Source: Vanilla planifolia (lineage: Eukaryota; Streptophyta; Magnoliopsida; Asparagales; Orchidaceae). Taken from it: 64,000 nt of DNA. Location of the stretch: positions 6,199,527 through 6,263,526 of the forward strand of contig CM043870.1 of assembly GCA_023846275.1 (NCBI GenBank). Reading direction: 5' to 3'. The number at the start of each line of letters is the position of its first letter. Positions within the stretch are counted from its first letter, which is position 1. This document shows positions 23,716 through 37,871 of this stretch, in pieces. A program made the position numbers and the translations under genes. Under the pieces are notes generated by a model. The model did not search any database, had not been told where the DNA came from, and was given only the letters and a program-made list of their open reading frames with translations.

Positions 23716-26150
23716 GATCATGTTATGTCATCTACTTCGATCTTTTGATTGGTTCTAAAAAACGTTTTAACTAGAAATAAGTTTGTAAGATTTTTTTTAT
23801 GACAAGAATTTTTATGTACTTTGAGTTATAAAAAAAGTTTTTTGTCGTTTATTATGTACACCCCTACTATGATTTTTTTGTCTTTGGTCTCTGAAAATTA
23901 CCATCTAGTTAATCTTTGCATATATGTCACTCAACACAACAAAATGGTATTGTAGCATTTGATAAGATTTTGAGGTCAACGAAGCAAGATATTGGAAAAT
24001 TTAATCACTCGAAGAGTTTTATGTAATTAAGAACAAAGATGAGAGGGTTAAGGGTCCAATAAAGTTGGAAAAACACTCTTGGGAAAAGAAAATATGCAAA
24101 CAAATTATGAGCTAGGGAATGAAGAAATGGATTAAAAACACATTCAAATATTCAGTTTTGTTTAGCAGATGGGTTTTGATGAAAGATTTAGAGAAAACAA
24201 TCGCACAAAGGTTAAGTGGATTAAATTTTTTCAGCAAAATAATCACCTTTTAGCTCGGGTAATGACCTTGCAAACCAGTGAAAATTCTACGTGCATTGCA
24301 AATTTCATGAAGATGGAACTTCCATGAATCAACTTCAAAAGCAAGTGATCTTCAAGAAGCTTCAAGAATATTGTTTGATTCAAAAGTTTCATGTTAATCT
24401 CAGTTCATTTTTGTTGTTGAATCCATCAAACATCAAACATTAAAGCATAGTTCTATATTTCAAAAAGACAGGTATTAGTCCATCTTCAAGCAATAAAATA
24501 AAAATTTTAGTCCTTTAATTTGTTCCCCATCAGCTCTTCATTATTAAGGTCCAGGAGGATGGATATAGTCATAAGATCATTTGTGTTTTGTTAACTGGGA
24601 CGACGAGTTAGGCGGATTATCACAGCAGCACCCCAGATCGATTTACACCAAAATAAAAAAAAAGAAAAAAAAATAAAAACAAATGCTGCAACTTTATTAT
24701 GTATATATACAGTTCTGGACAATTACTAATGACTAGTAGAATTTAAAAGTTTTTAAATAATATAATCATTAGTAATTGTCAAGTGACCACTTGGGAGATA
24801 TCTAAAATGATCTAATGAGCTTTATGTTGACCAAAAACACCTATAAATATGACCTATCATTCTTTTACTAGGGTTACTTGAAATTCTTTCCTTATTTTTC
24901 ATACACAAGTAAAAACTCTCCATTTGCCATGAAAGAAAGCGTTGCAACTATTGCTTGAAGTGTTTGCACCATTCTCATCATCTAACTAATGCATCAAACT
25001 TAGATCTTTCTTGCATTCATTTTCACCTTGAGCAACAAAGTATTCAATTTAGGTACTTGTATCATGTTGCTATTGTATTATGAGAAGACATTAGATTTGA
25101 AATTGGGAAATTATTTTATCTTGAAGATGGGTCTCAAGGAATAATTGATTCACGAGGATGTTCACAAGGGTGAAAACCTATATTTAGATTGGGAGATGTT
25201 TAGAAAGGATCAAGATACTTGGAGGAGGTTGCAAAAAGTAGCATAACTCCTACTTTTAAGCGAGTTTGAATGTTATTTTATACTGACCCTGCAACAATAA
25301 AAGGGACCAAGAGAGGTAAGGCTAAAAGCAATCAACCATAATTACTATTTTTTGAAAGCTTATGGGAACATATTGCATACTTTTATTATTATTCCAAGAA
25401 TAATAACACTTGTAATTTTCAACTTGTTATGATCTGTGTTTCAAATTCTCTTTTCAAATATACTTGTGACATAAATACTAAAAAATAGATCTCTAAAAAA
25501 AAACATATGAAGAAAATAGAAATGTAGAGATAAAAAAAACTTAAATCATATAAAACTAAGTCAAATGATTAACAATCAAGTTTCTGGTCTCAAGAAATGA
25601 TTTCGAAATAGATGTCTCGAGAATGACATTTCTTCAAAGGTGATCACTAGGAATTTGAGATTAGAGTTCCCACAAAGAGCTTTTAGTAAAACTGTCTCAA
25701 GATAGTGAATGGTAACCATAAGGGTATTAATGACTGGAGATGATAGTCATGTTGGATCAAGATCCGACTCATGAATATCCTATGTCTGGACTTCTTGCCA
25801 ACAACAGTAAGATGTAACATATCTTTTTCCTCTTTCCTTATGTTCCTTGAAAGTCATTGGATGTTGTCAAAAGTTCGAGCCATTAAAATAACAACTTACT
25901 AAGACAATGTAAGACTATATGATCCTTGTGAGCCTGATTCTTTTCTTATGCAACTTTATATATCTATCATTTCATGTCATACTTAGTTAGCACTCTTATC
26001 CAATGAAACATTTATTTTCATCAAGAATTTTTGTGAAAGATGCAACAAATCTAACCTCTAAAATTATCTAGATCAAACGAGTATCCAGTTCCAAAATTTG
26101 GTTAAAAATATCCCAAAACAATCTGAAATGCTGTTCAACATGGTGTAACT
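23716..26150. other. AT-rich spacer between array and second gene copy
   Basis: No protein-coding similarity, RNA gene or transposon end was recognised. Scattered short stretches resemble old exon or intron sequence but have no supported frame. Near its right end a diverged extra copy of the adjoining intron sequence begins. Confidence 0.5.
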
Positions 26151-26154
26151 TGGA

Positions 26155-26490
26155 AATTGAAATGCAAATGTATGCATTGAAAACATACAAAATACAGTAA
26201 ATTACATACGACAATTAGTATATATTATTACTTTACCTTGGAGGCATTAAATTTTCAAATTCATGCTTCAAATAGCATAATGTTTCAAATTTTGATTCAA
26301 AATATCCCATGCTCAGCTCACGCTTCAAATAGCATAATGCTTAATAATCTGTAATCCTGCACATCATAGTGTTGAATAGCATGGTAATTGAAAGCCAAAG
26401 GTATGCATGGTGCTACCAGCAAAATACAGTAAATTCTATCGAAAAATTAGTTGAGATTATTGCTTTTTCTTGGAGGCATTAAATTTGACT
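26155..26490. repeat. Diverged tandem duplication at left edge of second gene copy
   Basis: The block at about 26165-26280 repeats words found at 26400-26490 (TGTATGCAT, AAAATACAGTAAATT, TTGGAGGCATTAAA). It is an older, diverged partial copy of the intron 15 segment next to it. Confidence 0.55.
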
Positions 26491-29400
26491 TAACAATTTA
26501 ACAAGAGAAGAATAAAACAATATTATGAAAATAACAGAACTTCTAATAAGCTAGTTAAACACAAAGTTATAAGGGATGAGAATTACTTTTTATTTAAATT
26601 TTTTATGTTTTAACAACTGAGGAAGCACTCTTGATCCAATCATATTATGGCTAGCTCATCGAGCACGTCAGGCAAAACTTTTTTGTTTGGTCATGAACTA
26701 GCAAAAAGATGCTTATGTGGGCCTAGAACTTTGAATATTAACCAGCCTACAACTAAGCTCATTCCAAGAACCACTTTCATAAGTATATGACCAAAGTCTT
26801 TATGGGATTAATTGAATGTATAACAAGTGAACCAGAAAATCTTGTAAAATTAAAAAAATTAAATAATTAATCTCGACATATGATACGTTAAATTGTTTTA
26901 TTCATATGTTACAAGAAATGTAAATTTACTTTTATTTCAATTTTCCATATTTAATCTCAAAATTCATTGGCCAGTTTTCTTAGCATATTGTTATTTGAGA
27001 ATTTTGTAGGCAATTAATGGATATGCTAATCCCAACGGACCCTAGGAAAGCCTGCCCAACTTTAGGGCTTGGCCTGGACATGCATGACTTCGAATAACAA
27101 TACAAAGCCCAACTGGCTTCCGCGCATGCCAAGCTCAACTCACACAATGATCAGGCCTTAGAAATACAGTTCAAATGAGAAATAATAATGTTTTAAGGGA
27201 AAATTTTAACATAACTGATATAGGAAAATAACATATACCAACATTTCATGATTAGAAACAGAAGAACATGAAATAAATCATAATATTTTAAAGAGAGCTG
27301 AAGATATAAGCATGGAGCTAGGGCCCAACAGCATAAATAACCCTAAAAAAACCTGCATAAATTAACAATAAATATTTGAAATACCTTTATTGGTCTTTTA
27401 TGATCAATGTCATGCTTTACAGTCTTCAATAATCCAGACATTAGACTTGTGCAAACAACCTGCTTTTCATGCAGCACTTGAACCTTTACGAAACTTAAAA
27501 TATTAGCCAAACTCAACAAGAAACATAATTTTTCATGATGTAAACACAAACTACAAAAATAAATAAATAAAGAAATAAAGAAAGAGATCTAGAACATTAT
27601 AAGCCAATAACAATAACTATTTTAATGCCACAAAAACATTTCAAAGATTGCCCCTCAAAAGCTCAAAATAGAACCATTGATACATTAAAAAAACAAATTA
27701 CAAGAAAAAGAACAAGCTAACATAAACATAAAATTCATTGACATTGTCAAAATGATTGTTAAATTTTCCTGTAAACTCATCAAACATTGAGAACAATGAA
27801 CTCCACAAACAAAAACTACATCTAAAAGATGCCATCTTTCATCTCAAAGATACCTATTAAAAGTTTAACCCAATGGCCAACTGCAAAGGTCTCAAAAGAC
27901 AGACTATCCTACCTAATGTTATCTCTAGGACAAAGTACTTGCTTTTCTTATACAAAAGGAGGCGATATCGATTCAATCCTATAAGAATTATAGGTGAAAA
28001 GAAGAATGCTTAACACGGAATAAGTTCAATCATGTTTGCAAAAATTAAATAGAATTTTGGTGGTTCTCCATTATTCGGATATGCTTAGTAATGCCCTTGT
28101 GTCACCACCAAACAGTAAACAAAACACAACAACATAGCCATACCTTTAGGCAAATGTCTATCGAAGTGCAAAAACAATTAATTGCAACAATAAATAACTA
28201 ATTTAATTATCTCAACAAGAAAGTAACCATAACAATATACCTCGAACTCAGATGAACGAGGATTTCCAATGGTAACTGCTTTCTTCCCATTTTCTGTTCT
28301 GTTAACCATTGCAAAGTTTTCATCATGTGAGCACAAAAGCCATGTTAACACCTCCATATATCCTGCCCTTGAAACCTAAGAGAATAAATAACAAGACCAT
28401 GAAAAGTTCAAACCAAATGACCTTTATAAACATAGAGATGCTTAATTTCAATAACAACAAATATCAAAAATACGAAATAGGAACTTTTCACATATCATAA
28501 GTATTCTACAACAATCAAAAACTTGTATCAATTACAAAGGCGGTCAAGATTTAAAGCACCAAACAATTACACATGCTACAATAATTCTCTATGATAAATA
28601 TTAAAACAACAACATACACCACTAATATCAAATCATTTGATGCCATAAATAACTATCTTATAAATGCATATTACTAAATAAATGTTTCTCTCCAAATAAA
28701 CTAGCTTTCCATTTTATAAATGCATATTGCATGAATTGAACTTGTGCCAAGGTTCAAAAGAAAGACACCCAAAAAAGGATAGACTGCATAACCTTGCATG
28801 CCACTTCTGAAACACATGCAAGTTTTTATTGATCTTTGAATAGCCTATACTTGCTTTTTCATGAAAATCAACATTGTAAGATTTTATAAAGGAATGAAGA
28901 ACTGAAAGATTAGGGTAAATCAAGACTGCAACAAAATGAATAGCTATAAATTGTAGCCTGCAGTTTGCCTTTAACGTAGCTTAATTTGATGGGTAACATA
29001 AGCTGTGATGAAAATCCTGAATGGGAACAAAATAAAGTGTATGACCACAAATAAGCAAGTTTGACTTGGATGGCTACACAAATCAAGGCTCAATGATCTT
29101 TTATAACAGTTTTCAATGTAATTTAAATCATATTAAGCTAAGGTTTGCAGATTTGCAGCAAAAGCACCCAAATTTAAAATGATTTCATTGCTTATATGCC
29201 TAAAAAAACCTCAGGTGATAACTACTTGTATGGCATCTGCATGGAGTAAGATTAATGAACACACTAACTATTAGATGGTTTAGGGCGTTAACTACTTGTA
29301 TTTAATTCCAAAGCATAGAATTGCAATCAACAAATAGGAACCAGACTCAACAACTACCAAGAGTCTGCTTCTAACACCAGCAGGTGATAACCATTAAAAA

Positions 29401-32400
29401 AATCAACAAATAAATCACACTGCAGTTCATAAAGCAAGTGAAGAAAATTCTAATTCTATAAAATAAGTGAGATTAATAAAGAATTTAAGAACAATAAAAA
29501 AATTAAGTTTTTTTTTGTTTGAGCACCTCTCCTCTGATCTGATCTGTAAATAAGTTCAATGGTTGCTGTCCGCCAGTTGTCATGCATTTAGGTTTTGTTT
29601 TTGGCACTTTATTATATCCATATGCTATTGCAACATCCTAAAAAGACCAATAAGAAGAAATTCCCATGAAATCAAATTACAGCAAAGTAATAATATATGG
29701 GAATAAGCTCAAATATTCAATCTTTAAAAATTATCGATATACCTCCATCACATCACAAGGATGAAATATATCACTTCTAGTTGGAGGAACACGAACGGTT
29801 ATAATAGAATTTCCAGCATTTGATTTCTCCTCAGCTTGCAGTTGCATTTTGTTCAACAAAGGGATCACCTGAAAATTTGAGAAAAAAAAAATATGTATTA
29901 CAACTCTTTTATGCAAAAGATCAAAAATATTTTTGAGTTTTTTTACTAGAAAGAACAGAAAAACGACTTTCAACTCAATAAGCAGAAAACAAGGACACAA
30001 AAGAAATGAAACAAAAAAAAGTTTTTACTAGAAAGTTGGCTTTTCTTGACTTCAGTTGGCTTTCTCACTGATAAATTACTAGAAAGTTTTTACTAAGTTG
30101 TGACAGCTTCGTCATCCAAGTATCAGTGAGACAAAGCTTCACTGGCAATGAAAAAATATTGTGAAATCACTGCTCAGATTGGTTTCACATGATTCCATGA
30201 ATGATTCATTGGTTTTGGCTTCAACTTTTGTTGTCAGCTCAGCTTGGTTTGGAGTAGTTGGTTGAAGGACATTAACAGTTGCCTCTATGATACATTTAGA
30301 GCTCCACATCCACATCATACTGATCCTGTTGCTCAATAGTCAATACCAATTTCTCTTGCCGGTGGTACAAAGTACACTAAAATCGTTCAGCTCCCAAAAT
30401 CGTTCCTATATATATTTATGCACCTCTTGTCTGTTATTTTCTGCAAATTAGGCTTACCAATTGTCACAAATCAATCATGCAAAGTGTAAAACGGGATCCC
30501 TTCCTTGATTCCTAAACAAGTTTTTTCACTTACCCTTGCCCAAAAATAGCCCTGCCACAAGTCAACACATTTCTCAATCAAACATTAGGCAAATTTTACA
30601 GGTAACTAACTAAACTCGTCAAAGGATGATAACTATCTAACAATAATTTACAACTTTTTTTGGTGTTATAACCATCTTACAAAAACTTAAAATTTTTTGT
30701 GTTCTCTCATTGACTTCACATATATAGTATGCCTCAGTTTGCAGTGGCATTTTTTGTCACAAACAAGAACCAATAATTATGGGTTCTAATGTATATGTTT
30801 AGCATTGATTGCCTGCATCCATCATTATCTGTACATACATTAAGAAAATTTAGTCATACATATACAAAATACAGCCATTGAAACAAATTATTTTCATTGG
30901 TTTTGCCTTCCTTGAAAGAAGTTATTCTTTGTTATTGGAGAGAAGGGCAACCTGGTGCATGAAAGATAAGGCATGTGCAGGACTCCGGAAATAGTTGAAT
31001 CCCTTTGTATGCAACTTGTGCAGCATATTTTTGGATGCTTTTTTGATGAAAAGAACCAATACCTCAAGATAACTTCTATCCAGCGCCAATTTTTTAAATT
31101 GTTTCATAAATTTCCATTATTTAGTCCACACTATGGCACCAAACTGCACGCCAGATAAATATGCATATAGCTACCAGTAAGCTAGCTAATGGCATTGAGA
31201 AGCCAACAACCAAAGTTCTCAACTTTGAAAGACTTTGCGATAATAATATCTAATACCAACAATAATAGAGATAAGAATCACAAAAACAGCCAAAAGAAAG
31301 AGGAAATGCAGACCAAAAATCAATACCTCCACTGCTCCCAAGGAGATACCAATCGGAGAAGTAATTGAAGAAAGTGGGATGTCCAAAACCGTTACTGCAA
31401 GATCTGGATAAATATTTTGTCCTTTGAAAGGCCCTTCAGATGCACAATCCTCAGTTTGCCGGTAGTCTGGATATACCACTTTAACTGGCTCAACCTCAAA
31501 TTTCGTATCACAATATTCTGAAAACATGGTTACCTAAAAATGTATTGTAGAACTACTATTATGAACACAAACAAAAACCAATTGACAGTAGCAAATAACT
31601 ACAAGTTTGAGCAATCACCATAGTATTTAAAACAATTTTTGCCTTTGTTAAATCAGTTGCTGTACATTCAATGAAGACGTTTTTTGTTTTGAGGCTGATT
31701 GCAGAATGTGCACCATTGATGATTGGAGGAAGGGATAAAACAGTTCTGCAATAATAACAGTCAATTTTAGTAAAGAAAGAAAGAGAGTACTATGAATGCC
31801 AACCATCAGATGAAAATACTCAGCATGTTATGCATACATACATATTCAATTCTGCATGTTATACCTATACACATACATATAAAATATAAATGTGCATGTG
31901 TGTATGGGTGTATTTAGAAACAAAAGAACAAATTATCAGTAAAGATAGTCTCGGGAATAATGGATCAGAATAACAAAAAAAAAAATGTTTGTCAAACAAG
32001 TGTGCAAACCATGTCATGTATCAAGCAACTAAATTACCTATATCTGTCATATATGACAGGGTATACAGGAGAATTCTCAATAATATGCAAAAATTTCTTC
32101 AGTTTCAAGTCTGACTGCAATAGAAGGAAAGGGAAAATAAAGTCAGCAGTTAACTAATCACTATGACAAAAAAAACAGTTTAGATATGGTACAAAAAAAA
32201 ATCAAAACTTCAATAAATCCAATCATCATTATCAATACAATACAACAAAAAGTGGCCGCTAATTGCAGAATGATCGGTGCATTATATTACTTCAACAGAA
32301 ATGTATGATATAAATCCACAAGTTGACACAAAGAAGAAAAAAAAAAAGAAAGAAGAGGAATAAAAAGAAGGGGACCCCTATAAGCCAACTGGATTCTACC

Positions 32401-34043
32401 CCTTGGTAATTGAAGAAGAATGAAAATGTTTATAAAAAAATGAATTTTTGGAAAAAGAATATAATAAGTGGAAATTATTAGACCCAAAGCAAAAGGCAAG
32501 AAGACAACTATCATTAGAATCAAAATTATGAGTGTAAAATTATTCAAATATTGGAACATAGACCTAATTATAGGTTCCTAAACTGAGTTACTTGTCTAAT
32601 TTAACCGTAATAATCTAAATTGCATGATACCAAAACAATTCAAAAAATCACAAGCTAAACAGTTAATATAGCATGCATTTAGTTTGCCTATGTGGAACTC
32701 AACACCTAAACCATGATGGACTAATGATGATATTAAACTACATAGTCTGAGAAAAAATAAGCAATTTACAAAAAAGCATGCCCATGATAACAAGACAATA
32801 AATAAAGCAAATAAACAAGTTATCTCCAATAACAACATTATAGAAAAAAAAGAAAAACAAGAAGTTCAAGTACATATTTTTTAATAAAAACAATCCAGAA
32901 TCAACCCTAAAAAACCTCTGCTATGATCATTCAAAAAACTTAATATGAAACAGATACTTATTCTAACCTGTTTCGAGGGCACAAAAGTTATGTCTTGAGG
33001 TTTCAACGCCTGAACAGACATTTGCACAACATAAGAGTCAATTCAAAGCATCTTCATTATCAAAGTAATTTTCAATGGTTAAAGAAATGCTAAAATAATC
33101 AAGAAACAAAATAAATACCAGCATGATTACCAAGGCAGATTTAGATATAGTTGATGTATAGGCTGGCATAAACTCAGTAAATCCTAGATGGCCATTGCAT
33201 ATGCAACTAACAAAACTAACTGAAATCAAGGCTATAAACTCAAAACAAAAATGTCCACAACATAAGCATAAGTGGGAAGCCAAGTATTGAGCAAATCTTT
33301 AATCAAAAAACTCTCTCACACTGATATGCTCATCTCTTCAAACTAAATCTCAATGGTTCGATTTCATTTCATGAGGCAATATTTTCATTTGTTGTAACAC
33401 AGTTATTATAAAGAAAAAATACTTTGGAAGTTCAAAGATAAAGCAAGTGTTATTGCATTAAACAGATCACCAACCAATAAATAATAACTTAAGTTAAATA
33501 CTTGCTAAAGCCCACAATCTAAGTGTCCTTTTCTAGGAATACTTGTCATTATTTTCTTTCAAATCTACTTCATTTTCATCTTACTTCCTCGTTGTTTTTG
33601 TTATGATCGACATATATGCACAAATATTGATAGACCCACACAAACATTTTTAACCATTTATTCCTAAACTAGTTCAAACATTATATGATATGCACCAATA
33701 ATCAACAAAATAAGTGGTATGCATCATATTGTCTTTGTAAGAAGCTTCCTGAAGGTCAAAAGCACTAACTTCTGCTGGAAAAAATATTATTTAGAAAAGT
33801 CTAAGCTTGTAAAAAGATCTTTGATTGAAAAGTGTATTTAAAAAAGGGAATATGAAACTCTTAAAATATCATTTATCAGCTTCTATTTGACAAAATCTGA
33901 CCTATTTAAAACATAATCATCCCTGCAAACTCAACGATTTTCACTTTCAAGAAGAAAAAGGGAAAAAAATCTCTTTGTTGCTTACTGTAACTCCGCCCGA
34001 GGATTTTGAAGAAACGATCTCTGCCGACGCTTACGGCGGGCAT
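26284..34043 (-). pseudogene. PheRS-beta second copy, broken by deletions
   Basis: This is a same-orientation duplicate of the intact gene, differing by scattered substitutions. The exons present are exon 1 at 33986-34043, 7 at 32968-33009, 9 at 32038-32114, 10 at 31619-31745, 11 at 31327-31533, 12 at 29743-29868, 13 at 29527-29637, 14 at 28241-28375 and 15 at 27385-27459. All keep their original length. Exons 2-6 were lost by one deletion (joint at about 33950), exon 8 by a 213-bp deletion (joint at about 32157), and homology ends before exon 16. Joining exon 1 (phase 1) to exon 7 (phase 0) breaks the frame, so no synthetase can be made. Substitutions include L to S in exon 7, L to F in exon 12 and E to K in exon 14. 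Confidence 0.93.
26613..26754. other. 136-bp segment present only in second copy, flanked by ACAACT
   Basis: Within intron 15 the second copy has 136 bp (26619-26754) that the intact gene lacks at about 2097. The segment is bounded by ACAACT at 26613-26618 and 26749-26754. It is either a deletion in the first copy between short direct repeats or a small insertion with a 6-bp target duplication in the second. Confidence 0.7.
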
Positions 34044-34139
34044 CGCGACGCTCGCTCCAAAAAATCGCGACGCTCGCTCCAAAAAACCGAGCGATAGACG
34101 AACCGCAACAGAGGGGAACGAAGATACCAAAAACCCTAG

Positions 34140-34808
34140 GACGCAAATTCACAAGATATAATCTTTAAAATATAATTTTAGATTTTATATTTTTTAAAAT
34201 ATAATTTTAAAAAATATAATTTTAAAATATAATTTTAGATTTTTATAATTCTATATAATTTTAGATTTTTAAAATATAATTTAAAATTATAATTCTATAT
34301 CTAAAAATCATATTTTTAGATTTTTTAAAATATAATTTTTAAACTATAAAATAGAATTTATATAACAAATATATATGATGAAGTTTTAGAATTAGAGTAT
34401 AAAAATTTTAGGATTTTAAAATTTGAAATATGTAAAATATTTAAATAACAAAAATATATTAAAATCAAAATTTCAAGTTTTAATTTCAACAGTTTTGAGA
34501 GTGGATAAAAGTTCTAATTTTAATTATTCATTTAAATCAGGTGATTAGTCATTATTTTATTTTAGTTTTGCAAGCATTGTCGATGTTAACCAATTTTTAT
34601 TATAATTTTTGTCTTTATGTTGTGCTTATCCCTTGACATCAAGAATTGAAAGTTTGTTTACATGCAAATGATATATCCAATACATATTAATTCGATATCT
34701 GATTCGAGCATTGGATAGATGATTATCCTTAACCAAACAATGGTAATTAAAACTCCTATGCGCTTTGATAGATTTCACACATCTTGTCCCTTGAAAAATC
34801 ACTAGATT
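34140..34808. repeat. PheRS-beta 5' flank, repeat unit U4
   Basis: This is collinear with the 5' flank of the intact gene (about 14270-15121) but lacks the inverted right arm present there. Homology stops at about 34808, which marks the right end of the segmental duplication. Confidence 0.85.
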
Positions 34809-36991
34809 TGCTCAAACAATCTATATTAGTGCAAAGGACAAAATTATGTTTGAACAATTTAAAAGTTTATATTCAAATTGCATTGTTTCACATCACATCC
34901 ACATAAATATCTCTTATCATAATAACAAATCAATACATGTTCAAAATTCTTTTATATTATATTTATAACTTGTAACTATTGTTTGAAAAAAGTCACATTT
35001 TAAAAGATAATAAAATTAGATAAAAAGTTAAATCTTAATACCTCATTTATTTTAGGAAGTAAAATAATAATACTCATGCACTTAGAATTGTTGAATCAAA
35101 TAATTGTAGATTGACCAAAATCCTAATTCGTTTCGATTTCAAAATCTAAAATTCAAATTGTTGAAATATTTGCATACTTCCCATAATTGAAGAGAAAAAG
35201 AAAACCTACATGAAAACTTGTTGATTACTTTTAATAAGTAATTGTTTTATATTTATATGTTTAAATTTGATTTTATTTGAAAATAATTATATGTATAAAA
35301 ATAGTAGAGAAAAAAATGATTCAAACCCTTAGTCCTCTACTTGTTTCTTATAGTGGTATTCTTTCAAAGAATTATACTCTTTTATTTAGATTTTGAATCT
35401 CTTTATTTTATCAAAAGATATTTTATTTATCTTTTGAGACAAAAAAAAGAGCAAAATTTATGAAATGAAAAATATTCCATGCATCCCCATGACTTTTGTT
35501 TAATGTTTGCTTAGTTGCATATATTAAAAAGAGCATAAGAATATTTGCACGATTATAAGTTTTTAATATCTATTCATTTCATTATTTTTTAAATATTTTT
35601 TATCATTAAAAAAGGAAGAGATTGTTAAACTCTCAAACTATATACCACTAGTTTAATAACAACTAAATCATTATATTATGTTATTATATTTGTTTTTAAA
35701 TATTTCAATCAAACATCTCAATATCAAATATATAAATCAATTAGAGAGCTTAGCTTTAACTCAAAAGACTAATTAGTGGTGTTTTGATGTGAATCATAAC
35801 TGACATTAAACATAAAGCTTTAATATACTTAAAGAATATATTATTGAAGTCATCTTTATTTGCTCTAAAATGTAAAACATATAATAAAATAATGTCTTCT
35901 TTAAATGATAGAAGTTACGTGAAGATTATAAAATTTTTTAAATCCTCCACTCATCAAAGTAAACTTAAGACATATATTTTATCTTAATTTTTTAATATAT
36001 AAATATGTCAAAATAAAATTTTTAAAATATAAGCTTACATTAACAACACATCATTAATATGCAAAACCATAATTTGTACAAAAATAATCATAGGTACGAT
36101 GGTAAGTATTGTATAGTATGATTAGTTCATAAGTGTACGCATGAATAAGAAAAGGACAATTTGATTGAGTATATTATCATGGACTTTGACTCATCGTACA
36201 ATATGAATATTAATGGTCAATAATCAATGAATTAACTACTCAACTACTAAGAAGTTATAAAAACTAAAAAATTTTATATAGAATGATACATAGATATCAT
36301 ACAATATGATAGATAGGTATCATACTATACAAAAATTTAGTAAACTTAATAAGCTATAGAAAACAAAATAAAAAAACACTTAATGAATAATTAAACATAA
36401 AGAGAACTAAACTAGAGAATTTTATATAATACAATTTACACATTTCTTACAGTATGGTCATTTGTAAGAATATATAAAGGAACAATTGGACAATATGATG
36501 TAGTACACAATTCATTCATTTACTAGTACCGTACAAAATGATCTACGAATCATATAGTATGAGCAGCATAACTATGTAAGTAATAGCTAGTTTGACTAAA
36601 CTTTAGAAAGTTCTAAAATAACTGTTAAGGATTGTTTGGATCCATTAGAAAGAATTTTTAATGCAAATAAAAGAGTCAAAATATGAGAAATCGGTTAATG
36701 GTCAATTACAAATCTTTAAGAAAAGTTACACTTGAAGATCGTCATATAATGAATATTGGGAAATAAGTAAGGTTGCATTAAAAACTATCCTTTTTCATCA
36801 TTTACCAATCTAAACTTCTTAGTATCACATTGAGATAAGTTGACATCTATTTTACATTGTTTTAACATGCTTTGGATGTGCCTCTTGATTTGTATGGTGG
36901 ATTATAAGATTTTATATTTGTGAGTTTTTTTAATTGCATCTCATGTCTCATTATTAAGATTTTATATTTATTTTTTATTTGATCTTTTGGG
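34809..36991. other. AT-rich intergenic region
   Basis: No gene was recognised. From about 36080 to 36600 it is rich in words of the type ATCATAC, ACAATATGAT and ATAGTATGA, a texture shared with 49140-50340, 54190-54760 and 61400-61620. Confidence 0.5.
36987..36991. repeat. Target-site duplication of solo LTR A, left (TTGGG)
   Basis: It abuts the TG terminus of the element. The identical right copy is at 43192-43196, next to the CA terminus. Confidence 0.85.
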
Positions 36992-37871
36992 TGTTGTACC
37001 CTTTGATGTGATAATTACAAAACCAAACTATTTATTACTGAAGGCTTGTCTCTAAGGGCCTTGAGGTCATGGCATACTTCAAGGAATTTTTGAGACATGC
37101 GCAAGATTTTTTATAATTAAATTTCTTTTTATTTCTCTTGAATTTGATATGTCAAAACTTTGAGATTATGAGACACACTAGTAGTATTAACATTTAAAAA
37201 TATTATAAAATTATTTAATAATGAATTTTCATTTTTGGGCCAAGCATATTTGACAAAATGTATAGACATGGGTATTTGATTTTTTAATATTATTTTAGAA
37301 TCATTTTTTACGAATTTCTTTTCATAGCCACTTAATTAACTTATAATACTATAAGAATATAAAATTATTTTTATACACTTATATTCAAATTTGTGGCTAA
37401 AAAATTCGTCAAAAATACCCTAAAACAGCAAAAGTCTCGGGAAAAAGCACTGTAGCATGGGCGGGTCGACCCGGCGCCAAAACAGCCCGTCCAGGCCTTT
37501 TAGAAATAAAAAAAAAAAGAAGAATAAAAATTTGGTTGACCCGAAAGGGGCGAGCAAAGCCCGCCCAAAGACCGCCGAAAGCAGCTCGGCTAGCGCTGGT
37601 CAACGGAACAGTGCCTGGCTAAGCCAAGCCCGCCGAGAGGAGTTCGGCTAAGTCTAACTTCAGCGCGGTCAACGGTCAAAGAACAGTGCATGGCTAAGTC
37701 AACCTGAACCGGGTGATGAAATCCCGATCAAGGAGGGGGGGAGCCAGCCCCAAAGTGGCTCGCAGGTTAAACGGCGCAAATCTATTATAAAGCGGTGTGC
37801 CAAATTCCATTCTGCGATGTGGGACTAAAAATCCTACCTTATAACTTCGGCAGGATCCAAAGGCGCAGACA

